A DNA stretch of 41,129 nt from Hallerella porci (GTDB lineage Bacteria > Fibrobacterota > Fibrobacteria > Fibrobacterales > Fibrobacteraceae): NCBI RefSeq assembly GCF_003148885.1, contig NZ_QGHD01000022.1, positions 1 through 41,129 on the forward strand, written 5' to 3'. The notes below the pieces were generated by a model. That model was not told the DNA's origin. It did not search any database and saw nothing but the letters and a program-made list of their open reading frames with translations. This document shows positions 7,159-16,069 of this stretch, one piece after another. Numbering within the stretch: position 1 is the first letter of the stretch; each line of letters starts with the position of its first letter. Made by a program: the position numbers and the translations under genes.

Positions 7159-9600
7159 ATGGCAAAGAATCCTCTCTACTTCGCAATTCACGGCCACTTT
7201 TATCAGCCGCCGCGTGAAAATCCGTGGACGGGTGAAATTGAAAATCAACCGAGTGCAGCGCCATTCCACGATTGGAACGATCGCATCGCTGCGCAGTGTT
7301 ACACGCCTAATGCCGCAAGCCGCATTCTTTCGGGCTCGGGACGCATTCAAAATATCGTCAACAATTACGAATACATGAGCTTCAACATGGGTCCGACTTT
7401 AATCGGTTGGATTCGCACGCACTTGCCCGATACTTACCGTCGCATTCAAGAAGCCGATGCAAAAACGGTGAAGCGTTTCGGACACGGCAACGCAATAGCT
7501 CAAGTTTACAATCACATCATTATGCCGCTCGCTTCTCACGAAGATCGCATCACGCAAATTCGTTGGGGCATTCAAGATTTCGAAACGCATTTTGGAAGAA
7601 AGCCCGAAGCGATGTGGCTCGCCGAAACCGCGATTAACATGGATGTCATCGTGGACTTAATCCGCGAAGGCATTCGCTTCACCATTCTTTCGCCGACGCA
7701 AGCAGAATGTTTCCGTCCGCTAGGTGGCAAAGATTCCGATTGGAAAGGTTGCGAAAATACAGACATCGACACAACTCGTCCGTATCGCATTTTCCCCGTG
7801 GACGAAAACGGCAAAAAAATTTGCGACGGCTACTTGGATGTTTTCTTTTACAATCCGTGGCTTTCTAGCGCTGTGGGATTTGAACATCTTTTGCGCGACG
7901 CCAATGTTTTTGGAAAACGCATTCAAGATGGATTTGACCCGAATCGCGAAGACGCTCAACTTGTAAGCATCGGAACTGACGGTGAATCTTACGGTCACCA
8001 CGAACCGTTCGGCGATATGTGCGCCGCTTGGCTTTTCAATCATTACGCGCCCGAACACGAAATGATTCCGGTGAATTTTGGTTGGTTCCTCGAAAAATTC
8101 CCGCCGAAGTTTGAAGTGAAAATTAAGAACGCTCACTCCGAAGGCTGTGCGTGGAGCTGCGCTCATGGCGTTGGCCGTTGGTACCGCGATTGCGGATGTT
8201 CAACCGGCGGAGGCCCCGATTGGAATCAGAAATGGCGCACACCTTTGCGCGATGCGATGAATTATCTGAAAAAATTTGCGGACGAAGTTTTTGTCCGCGA
8301 AATGGAAAAAATCGCCCGCGTAAATCCGTGGGATGCGCGAAATCTTTACGCACAAGTTCTCGTCAAGCCCGAAGAAAAAGACCGCAAAGAAAAATTCTTC
8401 GCTGAAATTTTAAAAGATCCGAACGACAAAAAAGCCCGAGCAACAGCGATTCGTTTAATGGAAATTGAAAAATTCTGCTTATTCAGTTTCACAAGTTGCG
8501 GTTGGTTCTTCAACGATATCGAAGGCTTGGAACCAGTGCAAAATATGCGTTACGCTGAACGTGCAATGGAACTTTTGCGTCCATTCCTTCCTATCAATCA
8601 TCCGCTGCGCGATCAATTCTTAAGCATTCTCGGACGCGCGACTTCCAATGAACATCATTGGAGCGGGACCGAAGTTTTTGTGCGCTACGCAATGCCCGAT
8701 ATGCCTGTCGCCTTAAAACTTTTAGCCGAACGCGCTATCGTTTTGCACATGGGACTTGACAAATACGAAGATAAAGCAGAACTCGATTCTCGCATTTCGG
8801 AAAAAGTCATCGCTTCGCAGAAATACGAAACAATTGTTCATGTCGTCTTTGACGATGCAGATATCGGCGAAAAAACAGATGCCACGATTCTCGTTTTGAA
8901 CGATAACATGGGCCGCGTAACCGCAGTCGTTTTCGGCGGAATCAATCCCGACGAAATTGAATTCATTCCGAATTCCAATGTTGCGATTAAAGATTTGCAC
9001 GAACAATTCCCCACCGCATACATTGTCCGCATGCGCAATTTGATGAGCGATTCTCTGCGCCACATCAATCAACTTCTCACCAAGTCTCGCTTGGTCGAAG
9101 TCACGCACGCCTTTGACGGTTTCGCCTTGGAACACGGACTTTCAATCGATTCGCTCGCCGATCAAGATCACACATTGACTGATACGATGCGCAAAGCGCT
9201 CTCGCTCGAAATCAACGCCAAAATTCACGAAATGGCTTTGCAATATTTAAAAGCGCACGACGAAAATTTGTTAAACAGCGTCCGCGATTTAGTCGAAGAA
9301 GCCCGAGAATTAAATACGCAATTCTCCTTCGGCGGAACAGGTCGAATGTTCCACAAAAAACTTTCGGAACTCATTGAAAGCGCATCGACTGACTACGATG
9401 AAAATGTGATTAAACACATCACCGGACTCATCTCGATGGCAAATTGGCTCAACCTTTACATCAACAAATCGTCTCTCGAAAACCAAGCATTTGAAAGTTA
9501 CAAACGTTACATTGCCGATTCGCAAAATCCGCAATACCGCGCGTTGCGTCCTATGTTTGATTGGCTCAATTTTGAGCGTCGTGCAGAACCGAGAAACTGA
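7159..9600 (+). CDS. Glycoside hydrolase family 57 protein with DUF3536
   Basis: The protein has 813 residues. The N-terminal GH57 barrel includes HGHFYQPPRE (11-20), AMWLAETAIN (151-160) with E156 as the probable nucleophile, and TDGESYGHH near 273-281, which carries the likely acid/base aspartate. The C-terminal half corresponds to DUF3536, usual in this subfamily. There is no signal peptide, so it acts in the cytosol. GH57 enzymes work on alpha-glucans (amylases, branching enzymes, glucanotransferases), so a role in glycogen turnover is plausible; the exact reaction is not determined. It sits 32 bases after queA and 20 bases before cysS. Confidence 0.88.
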   Translation: MAKNPLYFAIHGHFYQPPRENPWTGEIENQPSAAPFHDWNDRIAAQCYTPNAASRILSGSGRIQNIVNNYEYMSFNMGPTLIGWIRTHLPDTYRRIQEADAKTVKRFGHGNAIAQVYNHIIMPLASHEDRITQIRWGIQDFETHFGRKPEAMWLAETAINMDVIVDLIREGIRFTILSPTQAECFRPLGGKDSDWKGCENTDIDTTRPYRIFPVDENGKKICDGYLDVFFYNPWLSSAVGFEHLLRDANVFGKRIQDGFDPNREDAQLVSIGTDGESYGHHEPFGDMCAAWLFNHYAPEHEMIPVNFGWFLEKFPPKFEVKIKNAHSEGCAWSCAHGVGRWYRDCGCSTGGGPDWNQKWRTPLRDAMNYLKKFADEVFVREMEKIARVNPWDARNLYAQVLVKPEEKDRKEKFFAEILKDPNDKKARATAIRLMEIEKFCLFSFTSCGWFFNDIEGLEPVQNMRYAERAMELLRPFLPINHPLRDQFLSILGRATSNEHHWSGTEVFVRYAMPDMPVALKLLAERAIVLHMGLDKYEDKAELDSRISEKVIASQKYETIVHVVFDDADIGEKTDATILVLNDNMGRVTAVVFGGINPDEIEFIPNSNVAIKDLHEQFPTAYIVRMRNLMSDSLRHINQLLTKSRLVEVTHAFDGFALEHGLSIDSLADQDHTLTDTMRKALSLEINAKIHEMALQYLKAHDENLLNSVRDLVEEARELNTQFSFGGTGRMFHKKLSELIESASTDYDENVIKHITGLISMANWLNLYINKSSLENQAFESYKRYIADSQNPQYRALRPMFDWLNFERRAEPRN

Positions 9601-9620
9601 TTTTCTAAATTAAGGATACT

Positions 9621-11036
9621 ATGTCACTTTCATTCTACAATACAGCAACTCGAAAAAAAGAACCGTTCAGCCTTCTCCCCGGCGAAGATACCGTGAAGAT
9701 GTATTGCTGCGGTCCTACCGTTTACCATTTTGCGCACATCGGCAATTTGCGCACATACATTTTCGAAGACACGCTCTGTAGAACTTTAGAATATTACGGC
9801 TACAAATTAAATCACATCGTCAACATTACCGACGTGGGTCACTTGACAAGCGACGGTGACACCGGCGATGATAAAATGGAAAAGGGCGCCGCTCGCGAAG
9901 GAAAATCCGTTTGGGATATCGCCAAATATTATATGGATGCATTCTTCGCTGATTGGCACGCTTTAAACATTCAAGAGCCGACGCGTTGGGTGCGCGCAAC
10001 CGATCACATTCAAGAACAAATTGAACTCGTAAAAATTCTTGAAGAAAAAGGTTACACCTATCGCACTTCGGACGGCATTTATTTTGACAGCCTGAAATTC
10101 CCGCGTTACGCCGATTTTGCGCGTCTCGATGTTGAAAATTTGCGCAAAGGCAGCCGCATCGATATGGGCGAAAAACACAACGCCACCGATTTTGCTTTGT
10201 GGAAATTCAGCCCGAAAGACAAAAAGCGTTTGATGGAATGGGAAAGTCCGTGGGGCATTGGATTCCCCGGCTGGCACATTGAATGCTCTGCGATGGCGAT
10301 GAAATATAATGGTCCCACTTTGGACATTCACTGCGGCGGCACGGATCACATCCGCGTTCACCACACAAATGAAATCGCACAAAGCGAATGCGCAACCGGA
10401 AAACCGTTTAGCCGTTTCTGGATGCACGGGGAATTTCTCCGCTTAGACGGCAACAAAATGAGCAAAAGTTCTGGCGAATTTTTAACCGTTTCCGTCTTAA
10501 AAGACAAAGGTTATAATCCGCTGGATTATCGCTTGTTTGCGCTCACGAGCCATTACCGCAACTATTTGAACTTTAGCTTTGAATCTCTCGACAGCGCCCG
10601 CGAAGCCTTGAAAAGTCTGCACAAAAAGACAGACCCTTTAATCGGCAAAGCCACCGCAATCGAAAGCGATGCTGCGAAAAAATGGCAGCAAGAATTCCGC
10701 GATGCAATCGGCGACGATTTGAATATGCCGCGCGCACTCGGCATTTTGAATAGCGTTCTCAAAACCGATTTATCCGAAGGCGAAAAAGCAGCACTTGTCG
10801 CTGACTTTGATCGCGTTCTCGGACTCAAATTGGATGAACCGCGCAAAGAATTTGCGAAAAAAGCCGACCCGAATGCAGCCGACGATTCCGCAGAAATCGA
10901 AGCGCTCATCGCGCAGCGCACCGAAGCCCGCAAAACCAAAAATTGGGCAGAAAGCGACCGCATCCGCGATCTTCTCAAAGAAAAAGGCATCGAAATCAAG
11001 GACAGTCCGCAAGGAACAACTTGGACAAGAAAATAA
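9621..11036 (+). CDS. cysS: Cysteinyl-tRNA synthetase
   Basis: This is a class I synthetase of 471 residues that charges tRNA-Cys. The zinc and HIGH region reads MYCCGPTVYHFAHIGN (28-42), with C30 as the first zinc ligand. The other ligands lie in WHIECSAMA and HHTNEIAQSE. The KMSKS loop is KMSKS itself in DGNKMSKSSGEF. The C-terminal helical and anticodon region is complete. AAGGA lies just before the ATG. It is the last gene of the gltX run and is closed by a strong terminator. Confidence 0.96.
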   Translation: MSLSFYNTATRKKEPFSLLPGEDTVKMYCCGPTVYHFAHIGNLRTYIFEDTLCRTLEYYGYKLNHIVNITDVGHLTSDGDTGDDKMEKGAAREGKSVWDIAKYYMDAFFADWHALNIQEPTRWVRATDHIQEQIELVKILEEKGYTYRTSDGIYFDSLKFPRYADFARLDVENLRKGSRIDMGEKHNATDFALWKFSPKDKKRLMEWESPWGIGFPGWHIECSAMAMKYNGPTLDIHCGGTDHIRVHHTNEIAQSECATGKPFSRFWMHGEFLRLDGNKMSKSSGEFLTVSVLKDKGYNPLDYRLFALTSHYRNYLNFSFESLDSAREALKSLHKKTDPLIGKATAIESDAAKKWQQEFRDAIGDDLNMPRALGILNSVLKTDLSEGEKAALVADFDRVLGLKLDEPRKEFAKKADPNAADDSAEIEALIAQRTEARKTKNWAESDRIRDLLKEKGIEIKDSPQGTTWTRK

Positions 11037-11040
11037 ACGA

Positions 11041-11062
11041 AGCGGCGCAAGCCGCTTTTTTT
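11041..11062 (+). terminator. Rho-independent terminator of the gltX-cysS run
   Basis: AGCGGC (11041-11046), a GCAA loop and GCCGCT (11051-11056) are followed by T residues to 11062. It lies four bases after the cysS stop. Confidence 0.9.
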
Positions 11063-11138
11063 ATGCCTTTCAAAATCGCAAAACACTTTTTACACGAAAA
11101 TCAAATGGCAAAGAAATTTATCGGCTTTAGACTGTGTA

Positions 11139-11154
11139 AATTTTAATTAAAATT
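11139..11154. promoter_or_regulatory. 16-base perfect palindrome upstream of TIGR02147 gene
   Basis: AATTTTAA followed by its exact complement TTAAAATT sits about 70 bases before the TIGR02147 start, in an AT-rich 159-base gap. TGTGTAAA occurs both at 11133 and at 11210, flanking the region. This is a candidate operator or promoter element; no bound factor is known. AT-rich palindromes also arise by chance. Confidence 0.35.
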
Positions 11155-11221
11155 AGTCATCGAATGATCGATTTTAACCATTATTCTATCGGACTTCTTG
11201 CATTTTGGTGTGTAAAAATTT

Positions 11222-12082
11222 ATGTTTAAAATTGAAATGTCTGCAATCGACCACATTTTTGATTACGACGACTATCGCCGTTTTCTGCAAGATTATTTCG
11301 ACGAGCAAAAGAAATTGCGCGCCGTCTTTTCGCATCGATTTTTCGCAGCCAAAGCCGGATTCAGCTCTTCGTCTTATTGCTTAAACGTCATCCGCGGGCG
11401 TTTTAATTTAACGCCGAAATCCATTGAGAAAATGACGAAAGCGTTGAAGCTCGATAATCGACAGACAAAATATTTTGCCGCTCTCGTTGAATACAATCAA
11501 GCGAAGCGCGTCGAAGAACGCGAAAGTGCGTGGGACGAAATTACACAAATTCGTTCGCAAAATGAATTCAATCACATTTCGCACGATCAGAAAGAATATT
11601 TTTCAAAATGGTATTATCCGATTCTCCGCGAACTCGTCGTGCATCCCGATTTCGACGGAGATATGATGCATCTCGCTCGCGCTATCGATCCCGCCATTTC
11701 CACAGAAGAAGCGCGCGCCGCTGTTAAAAATTTAGAGAAGTGGAATCTCATCCAAAAAACTCCCGAAGGCAAATTTCAAAGCACTTCGCTGATGCTCGAC
11801 GCGAGAAATGTTTCGCCGATGGATTTGCGCGAAATTCGCCGCGAGTATGTGCAACAAGCAATCGGTGCCGTCGAAAGTAAAAAGCCGAGCGAAAGATTCG
11901 CCACATTTACAACTCTTGCGATGAGCGAAAGCTCCTACGATTATGCCGTAAAAATTTTAGAAGAAGCCCGCAAAAAAATTATTGCAAAAGCTTCGGACGA
12001 TCCGATTATGGATAAAGTTTACGAGATGATGATTGTCGCCTTTCCGATGAGCAAAAAATTTGAAAAGGAAAATGAAAAATGA
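11222..12082 (+). CDS. TIGR02147/DUF4423 family protein
   Basis: The protein has 286 residues. The N-terminal IFDYDDYRRFLQDYFDEQK and FSHRFFAAKAGFSSSSYCLNVIRGRFNLTP match the TIGR02147 family, many copies of which occur in Fibrobacter. This part resembles a lambda-repressor-like helix-turn-helix; the C-terminal DUF4423 region includes a second winged-helix-like segment (EEARAAVKNLEKWNLI) and the SPMDLREIRREYVQQAI helix. The precise role is unknown; a regulatory function is inferred. The start could instead be the ATG at 11237, since neither has a strong ribosome site. Its stop overlaps the next start (ATGA), coupling it to a surface lipoprotein. Confidence 0.8.
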   Translation: MFKIEMSAIDHIFDYDDYRRFLQDYFDEQKKLRAVFSHRFFAAKAGFSSSSYCLNVIRGRFNLTPKSIEKMTKALKLDNRQTKYFAALVEYNQAKRVEERESAWDEITQIRSQNEFNHISHDQKEYFSKWYYPILRELVVHPDFDGDMMHLARAIDPAISTEEARAAVKNLEKWNLIQKTPEGKFQSTSLMLDARNVSPMDLREIRREYVQQAIGAVESKKPSERFATFTTLAMSESSYDYAVKILEEARKKIIAKASDDPIMDKVYEMMIVAFPMSKKFEKENEK

Positions 12083-13629
12083 AACTGGGTAAATTTTACT
12101 TTGTGAATTTTCTTCTCCTCAGCGGAATTTTTTTCGGCTGTTCCGATGACCGCACAGCCGGCGGCGTCACAGACATTGGCAATTCCATCGCTGGCCGAAT
12201 TTATTTAGCCGATGGCGAAACTCCCGCTGCGCATGCGCGCATTGTCGCTTACGAAGACTCTTGGAAAAATTCAAACATCGCAGACTCCGTTGAAACATGG
12301 AGCGATAGCCTTGGCAATTTCGCTTTTGATAATTCTGCAGAAAAAATGCAACTTCTTTACGCATCGCAAAATGCAGAAAATTTCTTAGCCGCATCCATTC
12401 AAGATTCGATGAAAATTATTCTCGGAAATAGCAAATCCTTATTCGGAAAAATTGAATCCGAATTTTCGGGAAGCGTTCGCATCGTCGGCACAAATCTTTC
12501 GGCCGCATTAAATTCGGACGGAGAATTTTCTTTTGATTCTATTCCCGCGGGAAATATTTCTCTCGTCTTTGTGAAAAATTCTGCGCCACAATCGCATTTT
12601 GAATTTTCTGCAAATTCTGCAAAAGAAAAAATTTCTTTGCCCGCGCTCAAAGCATTTTCCGAAAGCGATTCCCTTTTGGTTTTTGCCGACGCTTCCGCTT
12701 ACGCCGATACTTCTCTTGGCATTTCACTTTCTGACGCAGCGACTGCAATTTCCGTTTCCTTAAAAAGTGTGCCAAGCGAAACTCTCCGCGGATTTGTTTT
12801 GCCCGTAAAATTCAATAATCAAATCGACTTTTCTCTTTTTGCAGAACCCGATTCTTTTAAAATTACCGATGAACGCGGAAACGATTTATCGTTCGAAGTG
12901 GATTATTGGACACCGCAAGCGTCGCAAGGCGTTTTATGGGTGCGCTTGGATTCTCTTCTCGCCGACTGCGAAAAAGTGAATTTATATGTAATCCATTCTA
13001 ACGATTCGAAAAAATCCCGCGCTTACTTGCCCGCGGATTCTATTCTCGCAGCGCTTCATTTATTCGGCGATGAAAAATTCAATTCTTCATCCGATACGAG
13101 CAAACCATTTGGATTTATCGGCTACGGCAAAAAAATTCACGCGGGCGAATTCATTTCTCTCGATTCATTAAATCCGTTTACGCACAACTTCACCCTTTCT
13201 CTTTGGGCTTATTGGAATGGCAAAAACGGACATCATCAAATTCTCTTTACAAAAAGAGCGTCGCCGGATTCCCTTCTTTTCCAATGGTATTACGACACAA
13301 TCAATTCTGCATTTTCCATTTATAATGTTGCGCATTGGGATTCCATTCCCGGAGCTGTTTCTGCAGTCGATACGAATTCTTGGAAAATGCTCAGTCTCGT
13401 TTCGAAAAATGATTCCATTGCGATGTTTGTAAATGGCGAACAAATCGGCGAAGCAATTTCATTCCCGCTTTACAAAATTCTCGATGACATTCCATTCCTC
13501 GTCGGCGGAAACGAAGTCGAAGAAGAATCGTGGAATGGCGCGTTCGACGAAATCCGCGTCGTTCAAAAAGCGCGAAGCGCCGAGTGGCTGCGCCTGGAAT
13601 ACGAGACGCAAAGCGCCGCAAAAAATTGA
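12079..13629 (+). CDS. Lipoprotein with DUF2341-like and LamG-like domains
   Basis: The protein has 516 residues with a lipoprotein signal ending at IFFGC (C21). Residues about 35-110 resemble a carboxypeptidase-regulatory (prealbumin-like) fold (GNSIAGRIYLADGETPAAHARIVAYEDS). About 235-315 resembles DUF2341 (FVLPVKFNNQIDFSLFAEPDSF). The C-terminal 180 residues look like a LamG/concanavalin fold (FTLSLWAYWNGKNGHHQILFTKR, then GAFDEIRVVQKARSAEWLRLEYETQ). Such folds often bind glycans, which fits a surface role in a fibre-degrading genus, but the ligand is not known. The ATGA overlap with the TIGR02147 gene suggests a coupled pair. Confidence 0.78.
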   Translation: MKLGKFYFVNFLLLSGIFFGCSDDRTAGGVTDIGNSIAGRIYLADGETPAAHARIVAYEDSWKNSNIADSVETWSDSLGNFAFDNSAEKMQLLYASQNAENFLAASIQDSMKIILGNSKSLFGKIESEFSGSVRIVGTNLSAALNSDGEFSFDSIPAGNISLVFVKNSAPQSHFEFSANSAKEKISLPALKAFSESDSLLVFADASAYADTSLGISLSDAATAISVSLKSVPSETLRGFVLPVKFNNQIDFSLFAEPDSFKITDERGNDLSFEVDYWTPQASQGVLWVRLDSLLADCEKVNLYVIHSNDSKKSRAYLPADSILAALHLFGDEKFNSSSDTSKPFGFIGYGKKIHAGEFISLDSLNPFTHNFTLSLWAYWNGKNGHHQILFTKRASPDSLLFQWYYDTINSAFSIYNVAHWDSIPGAVSAVDTNSWKMLSLVSKNDSIAMFVNGEQIGEAISFPLYKILDDIPFLVGGNEVEEESWNGAFDEIRVVQKARSAEWLRLEYETQSAAKN

Positions 13630-13641
13630 ACCATTTAAAAC

Positions 13642-13681
13642 AAAAAGACCGCCGAAAGAAATTCTTTGCAGCGGTCTTTTT
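13642..13681. terminator. Bidirectional terminator
   Basis: AAAAGACCGC (13643-13652) pairs with GCGGTCTTTT (13671-13680), and AAAGAA/TTCTTT pairs inside. A and T runs flank the stem, so it can serve both the lipoprotein gene (+) and the ferredoxin gene (-), which converge here. Confidence 0.85.
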
Positions 13682-13695
13682 CATCAAACGAAAAA

Positions 13696-13893
13696 TTATT
13701 CGTACTTGATGACTTGAGCCGGGCAGCCTTCTGCTGCAGCCTTGATGTCATCTTCATACTTAGAATAATCAACGCCTTCCTTGACCTGCATCTTTTCTGG
13801 AACAGAGAAGACTGCATCGCAAGTGCCTTCGCAAGCACCGCAAGAAACGCATTCGTCGTTCGATTCGTCGAGCCAAACTTTTTTGATTGCCAT
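13696..13893 (-). CDS. Small [4Fe-4S] ferredoxin
   Basis: The protein has 65 residues. Cysteines in ECVSCGACEGTCDAVF (C15, C18, C21, C25) plus the distal C57 in GCPAQ fit a single-cluster [4Fe-4S] ferredoxin of the Thermotoga/Desulfovibrio type, in which C15, C18, C21 and C57 bind the cluster. It is an electron carrier in the cytoplasm. I set the start at 13893 because it gives the standard ferredoxin N-terminus (MAIKKVWLDE) and AAAGG lies upstream; the longer frame adds an unconserved leader. It is divergent from argB. Confidence 0.9.
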   Translation of the reverse strand: MAIKKVWLDESNDECVSCGACEGTCDAVFSVPEKMQVKEGVDYSKYEDDIKAAAEGCPAQVIKYE

Positions 13894-14032
13894 AGAATTG
13901 CCTTTGGTTAAGGGTCTTTTGTTTTGAGAGAGTTCTCTTCTTGAATATAACAATTTCTTTTGTGAAAAGGAAAGCCAAAGCGGGGGAATATAAATAAATT
14001 TATAGCACAACCATTATGAGGTACAGACAAAA

Positions 14033-14809
14033 ATGAAAAAAGTCGTCGTAAAAATCGGTGGCAGCCTCGCTATTGACGAAGCTAAGCTCCTGGATTTTAC
14101 CCGCGCAATCGCTATGCTCACGGCTCAAGATTTTCAAGTAGCAGTCGTCCACGGCGGTGGCAAAGATATCAACGAAAACATTGCGCTTCTTTCCGAAGAA
14201 CCGCGATTTATCGAAGGTTTGCGAGTGACGACTCCGGGCATTATGAAAATGGTCGAAATGACTTTGTCCGGTCATGTGAACAAAAAATTAGTCCGTATGC
14301 TCGAAAATAACGGTGCGTCTGCCATCGGAATTTCTGGCGTGGACGGAAAACTTTTCGAAGCGAAAAAGCGCGAAGGAAAAGTGGATTTGGGTCAAGTCGG
14401 AAACATCGAAAAAGTGAATCCGAAAATTGTCACCGATTTGTGGAACGCTGGTTGGACGCCTGTCGTAAGCCCCATTTCCATCGGCGAAGGCGTTGCTTGG
14501 AATATCAACGCAGACACCGCAGCTTCCGAACTTGCAGTCGCTCTCAAAGCCGACAAATTCTTGCTCGTAAGCGATGTTCCCGGTGTTCTTGACAAAGAAA
14601 AAAATGTCATTTCTAATCTTTCCGAAGAAAAAGTCGAAGAGCTTATCGCCGACGGCACAATCAGCGGCGGCATGATTCCGAAAGTCAAAGAAAGTTTCCG
14701 CGCTATTCAACGCGGACTCGGAGAAATTCACATTCTCGGCTGGAAAGATGCCGAAACTTTTGCAAAGCAGATTCATGGAGAACTGAACTATGGCACAATC
14801 CTCGCTTAA
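14033..14809 (+). CDS. argB: Acetylglutamate kinase
   Basis: The protein has 258 residues and phosphorylates N-acetylglutamate in the second step of arginine synthesis. Signatures are VVKIGGS (5-11), the HGGGKDIN loop (40-47), NINADTAASELA for substrate and nucleotide binding, and SDVPGVL. It begins directly at the first beta strand and lacks the N-terminal helix found in arginine-inhibited, hexameric enzymes, so it resembles the E. coli (258-residue) arginine-insensitive type; that is an inference. It overlaps argD by 20 bases. A GAGG site lies rather far (about 11 bases) from the ATG. Confidence 0.93.
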   Translation: MKKVVVKIGGSLAIDEAKLLDFTRAIAMLTAQDFQVAVVHGGGKDINENIALLSEEPRFIEGLRVTTPGIMKMVEMTLSGHVNKKLVRMLENNGASAIGISGVDGKLFEAKKREGKVDLGQVGNIEKVNPKIVTDLWNAGWTPVVSPISIGEGVAWNINADTAASELAVALKADKFLLVSDVPGVLDKEKNVISNLSEEKVEELIADGTISGGMIPKVKESFRAIQRGLGEIHILGWKDAETFAKQIHGELNYGTILA

Positions 14810-15998
14810 GAATCTTTTAGCGGAAGATAAAAACGTCATCGCGCCGCTTTACGGAAAACCCGATGTTGATTTTGTCGAAGGAAAAGGCAGTTACTTGTTT
14901 GACGCCGACGGCAAAAAATATTTGGACTTTGTCGCAGGCATTGCGGTCAACAGTTTAGGTCACCAGAACGCGGGCATATTGAATGCGATTTCGGAACAAG
15001 CGAAAAAATTCATTCATCTTTCGAATTTGTATCCGAATTATCCGCAGATTCAATTAGGCAAAAAACTTTTAGAGATTACAAAATTTGACAAAGCATTTTT
15101 CTGCAATTCGGGAACCGAAGCAAACGAAGGCTGCATTAAATTTGCGCGGAAATATTTCGATCGCAAAGGCGAAAAGAATCGCCAAAAAATCGTCACCTTT
15201 GTGAATAGTTTCCACGGCAGAACTTTTGCGGCTCTTTCGGCAACGGGGCAGCCCGCTATCCGCGAAGGCTTTGGCAGTATGCCGGGCGATTTTGTGCACG
15301 TTCCTTGGAACGACTGCGAAGCGCTCAAAAAAGAAGTGAATAAAGACACTTGCGCCATTATGTTAGAATCTCTCGCGGCCGAAGGCGGCGTGATGACTCT
15401 TTCTCACGAAATGGTTGAAACTGTCAATGCTTTGCAAAAAGAATTCGGATGCCTCGTCATCGTCGATGAAGTGCAAGCGGGCATGGGACGCTTAGGCGTT
15501 TTCCTCGGCCACGAAAAATACGGTTTAAAACCCGACCTCGTTTCTCTTGCAAAAGCTCTCGGCGGCGGACTTCCGCTCGGCGCAGTTCTTCTGCGTCAAA
15601 AAATCGCAGACGAATTGAAACCGGGTGATCACGGTACGACATTCGGAGGAAACCCCGTCGCTTGTGCTGCCGGCCTTTCCGTCGTTTCGCAAATTGCAAC
15701 TCCTGCGCTTTTAGAAAATGTGAAAGCACGTTCGAAGCAATTAAAAGAAGGCATTGCAAAAATCGTCGCAAAGTTCAACTTCCTCGGCGAAGTTCGTGGC
15801 GAAGGTTTAATTCTCGGCATTCCTCTTGCTCAAGAAAAATCCGTCGGCGATGTGATTACCGCAGCACGTGCAGAAGGCCTTTTGATTTTAAGTGCGAAAG
15901 GAAATGTGATTCGTTTGCTTCCACCGCTGAATGTTTCCGCAGCCGAATGCGATGAAGCACTGCAAAAATTAGAAGCTGCTGTTTCCCGCATCGCGTAA
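14790..15998 (+). CDS. argD: Acetylornithine aminotransferase
   Basis: This 402-residue class III PLP aminotransferase acts in arginine synthesis. Landmarks are NSGTEANE (106-113), FHGRT (141-145), VDEVQAGMGRLG (225-236) and the PLP lysine K255 in LAKALGGGLPLGA. Where most ArgD proteins read EPxQGEGG, this one reads ESLAAEGG (193-200); both glutamates are kept. GGAG lies nine bases before the ATG inside argB. Related class III enzymes (succinylornithine or 4-aminobutyrate aminotransferases) are alternatives, but the coupling to argB supports ArgD. Confidence 0.92.
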   Translation: MAQSSLKNLLAEDKNVIAPLYGKPDVDFVEGKGSYLFDADGKKYLDFVAGIAVNSLGHQNAGILNAISEQAKKFIHLSNLYPNYPQIQLGKKLLEITKFDKAFFCNSGTEANEGCIKFARKYFDRKGEKNRQKIVTFVNSFHGRTFAALSATGQPAIREGFGSMPGDFVHVPWNDCEALKKEVNKDTCAIMLESLAAEGGVMTLSHEMVETVNALQKEFGCLVIVDEVQAGMGRLGVFLGHEKYGLKPDLVSLAKALGGGLPLGAVLLRQKIADELKPGDHGTTFGGNPVACAAGLSVVSQIATPALLENVKARSKQLKEGIAKIVAKFNFLGEVRGEGLILGIPLAQEKSVGDVITAARAEGLLILSAKGNVIRLLPPLNVSAAECDEALQKLEAAVSRIA

Positions 15999-16025
15999 CT
16001 GCAGAATTTTCAAACAGGTAAAATG

Positions 16026-16053
16026 AAAGCGCGCCCGTTCGGGCGCGCTTTTT
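16026..16053 (+). terminator. Rho-independent terminator after argD
   Basis: AAAGCGCGCCC (16026-16036), a GTTC loop and GGGCGCGCTTT (16041-16051) are followed by T residues. It may also terminate the convergent radical SAM gene, because an A run sits on the other side. Confidence 0.92.
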
Positions 16054-16069
16054 CGTTTCACTTTTTCGA

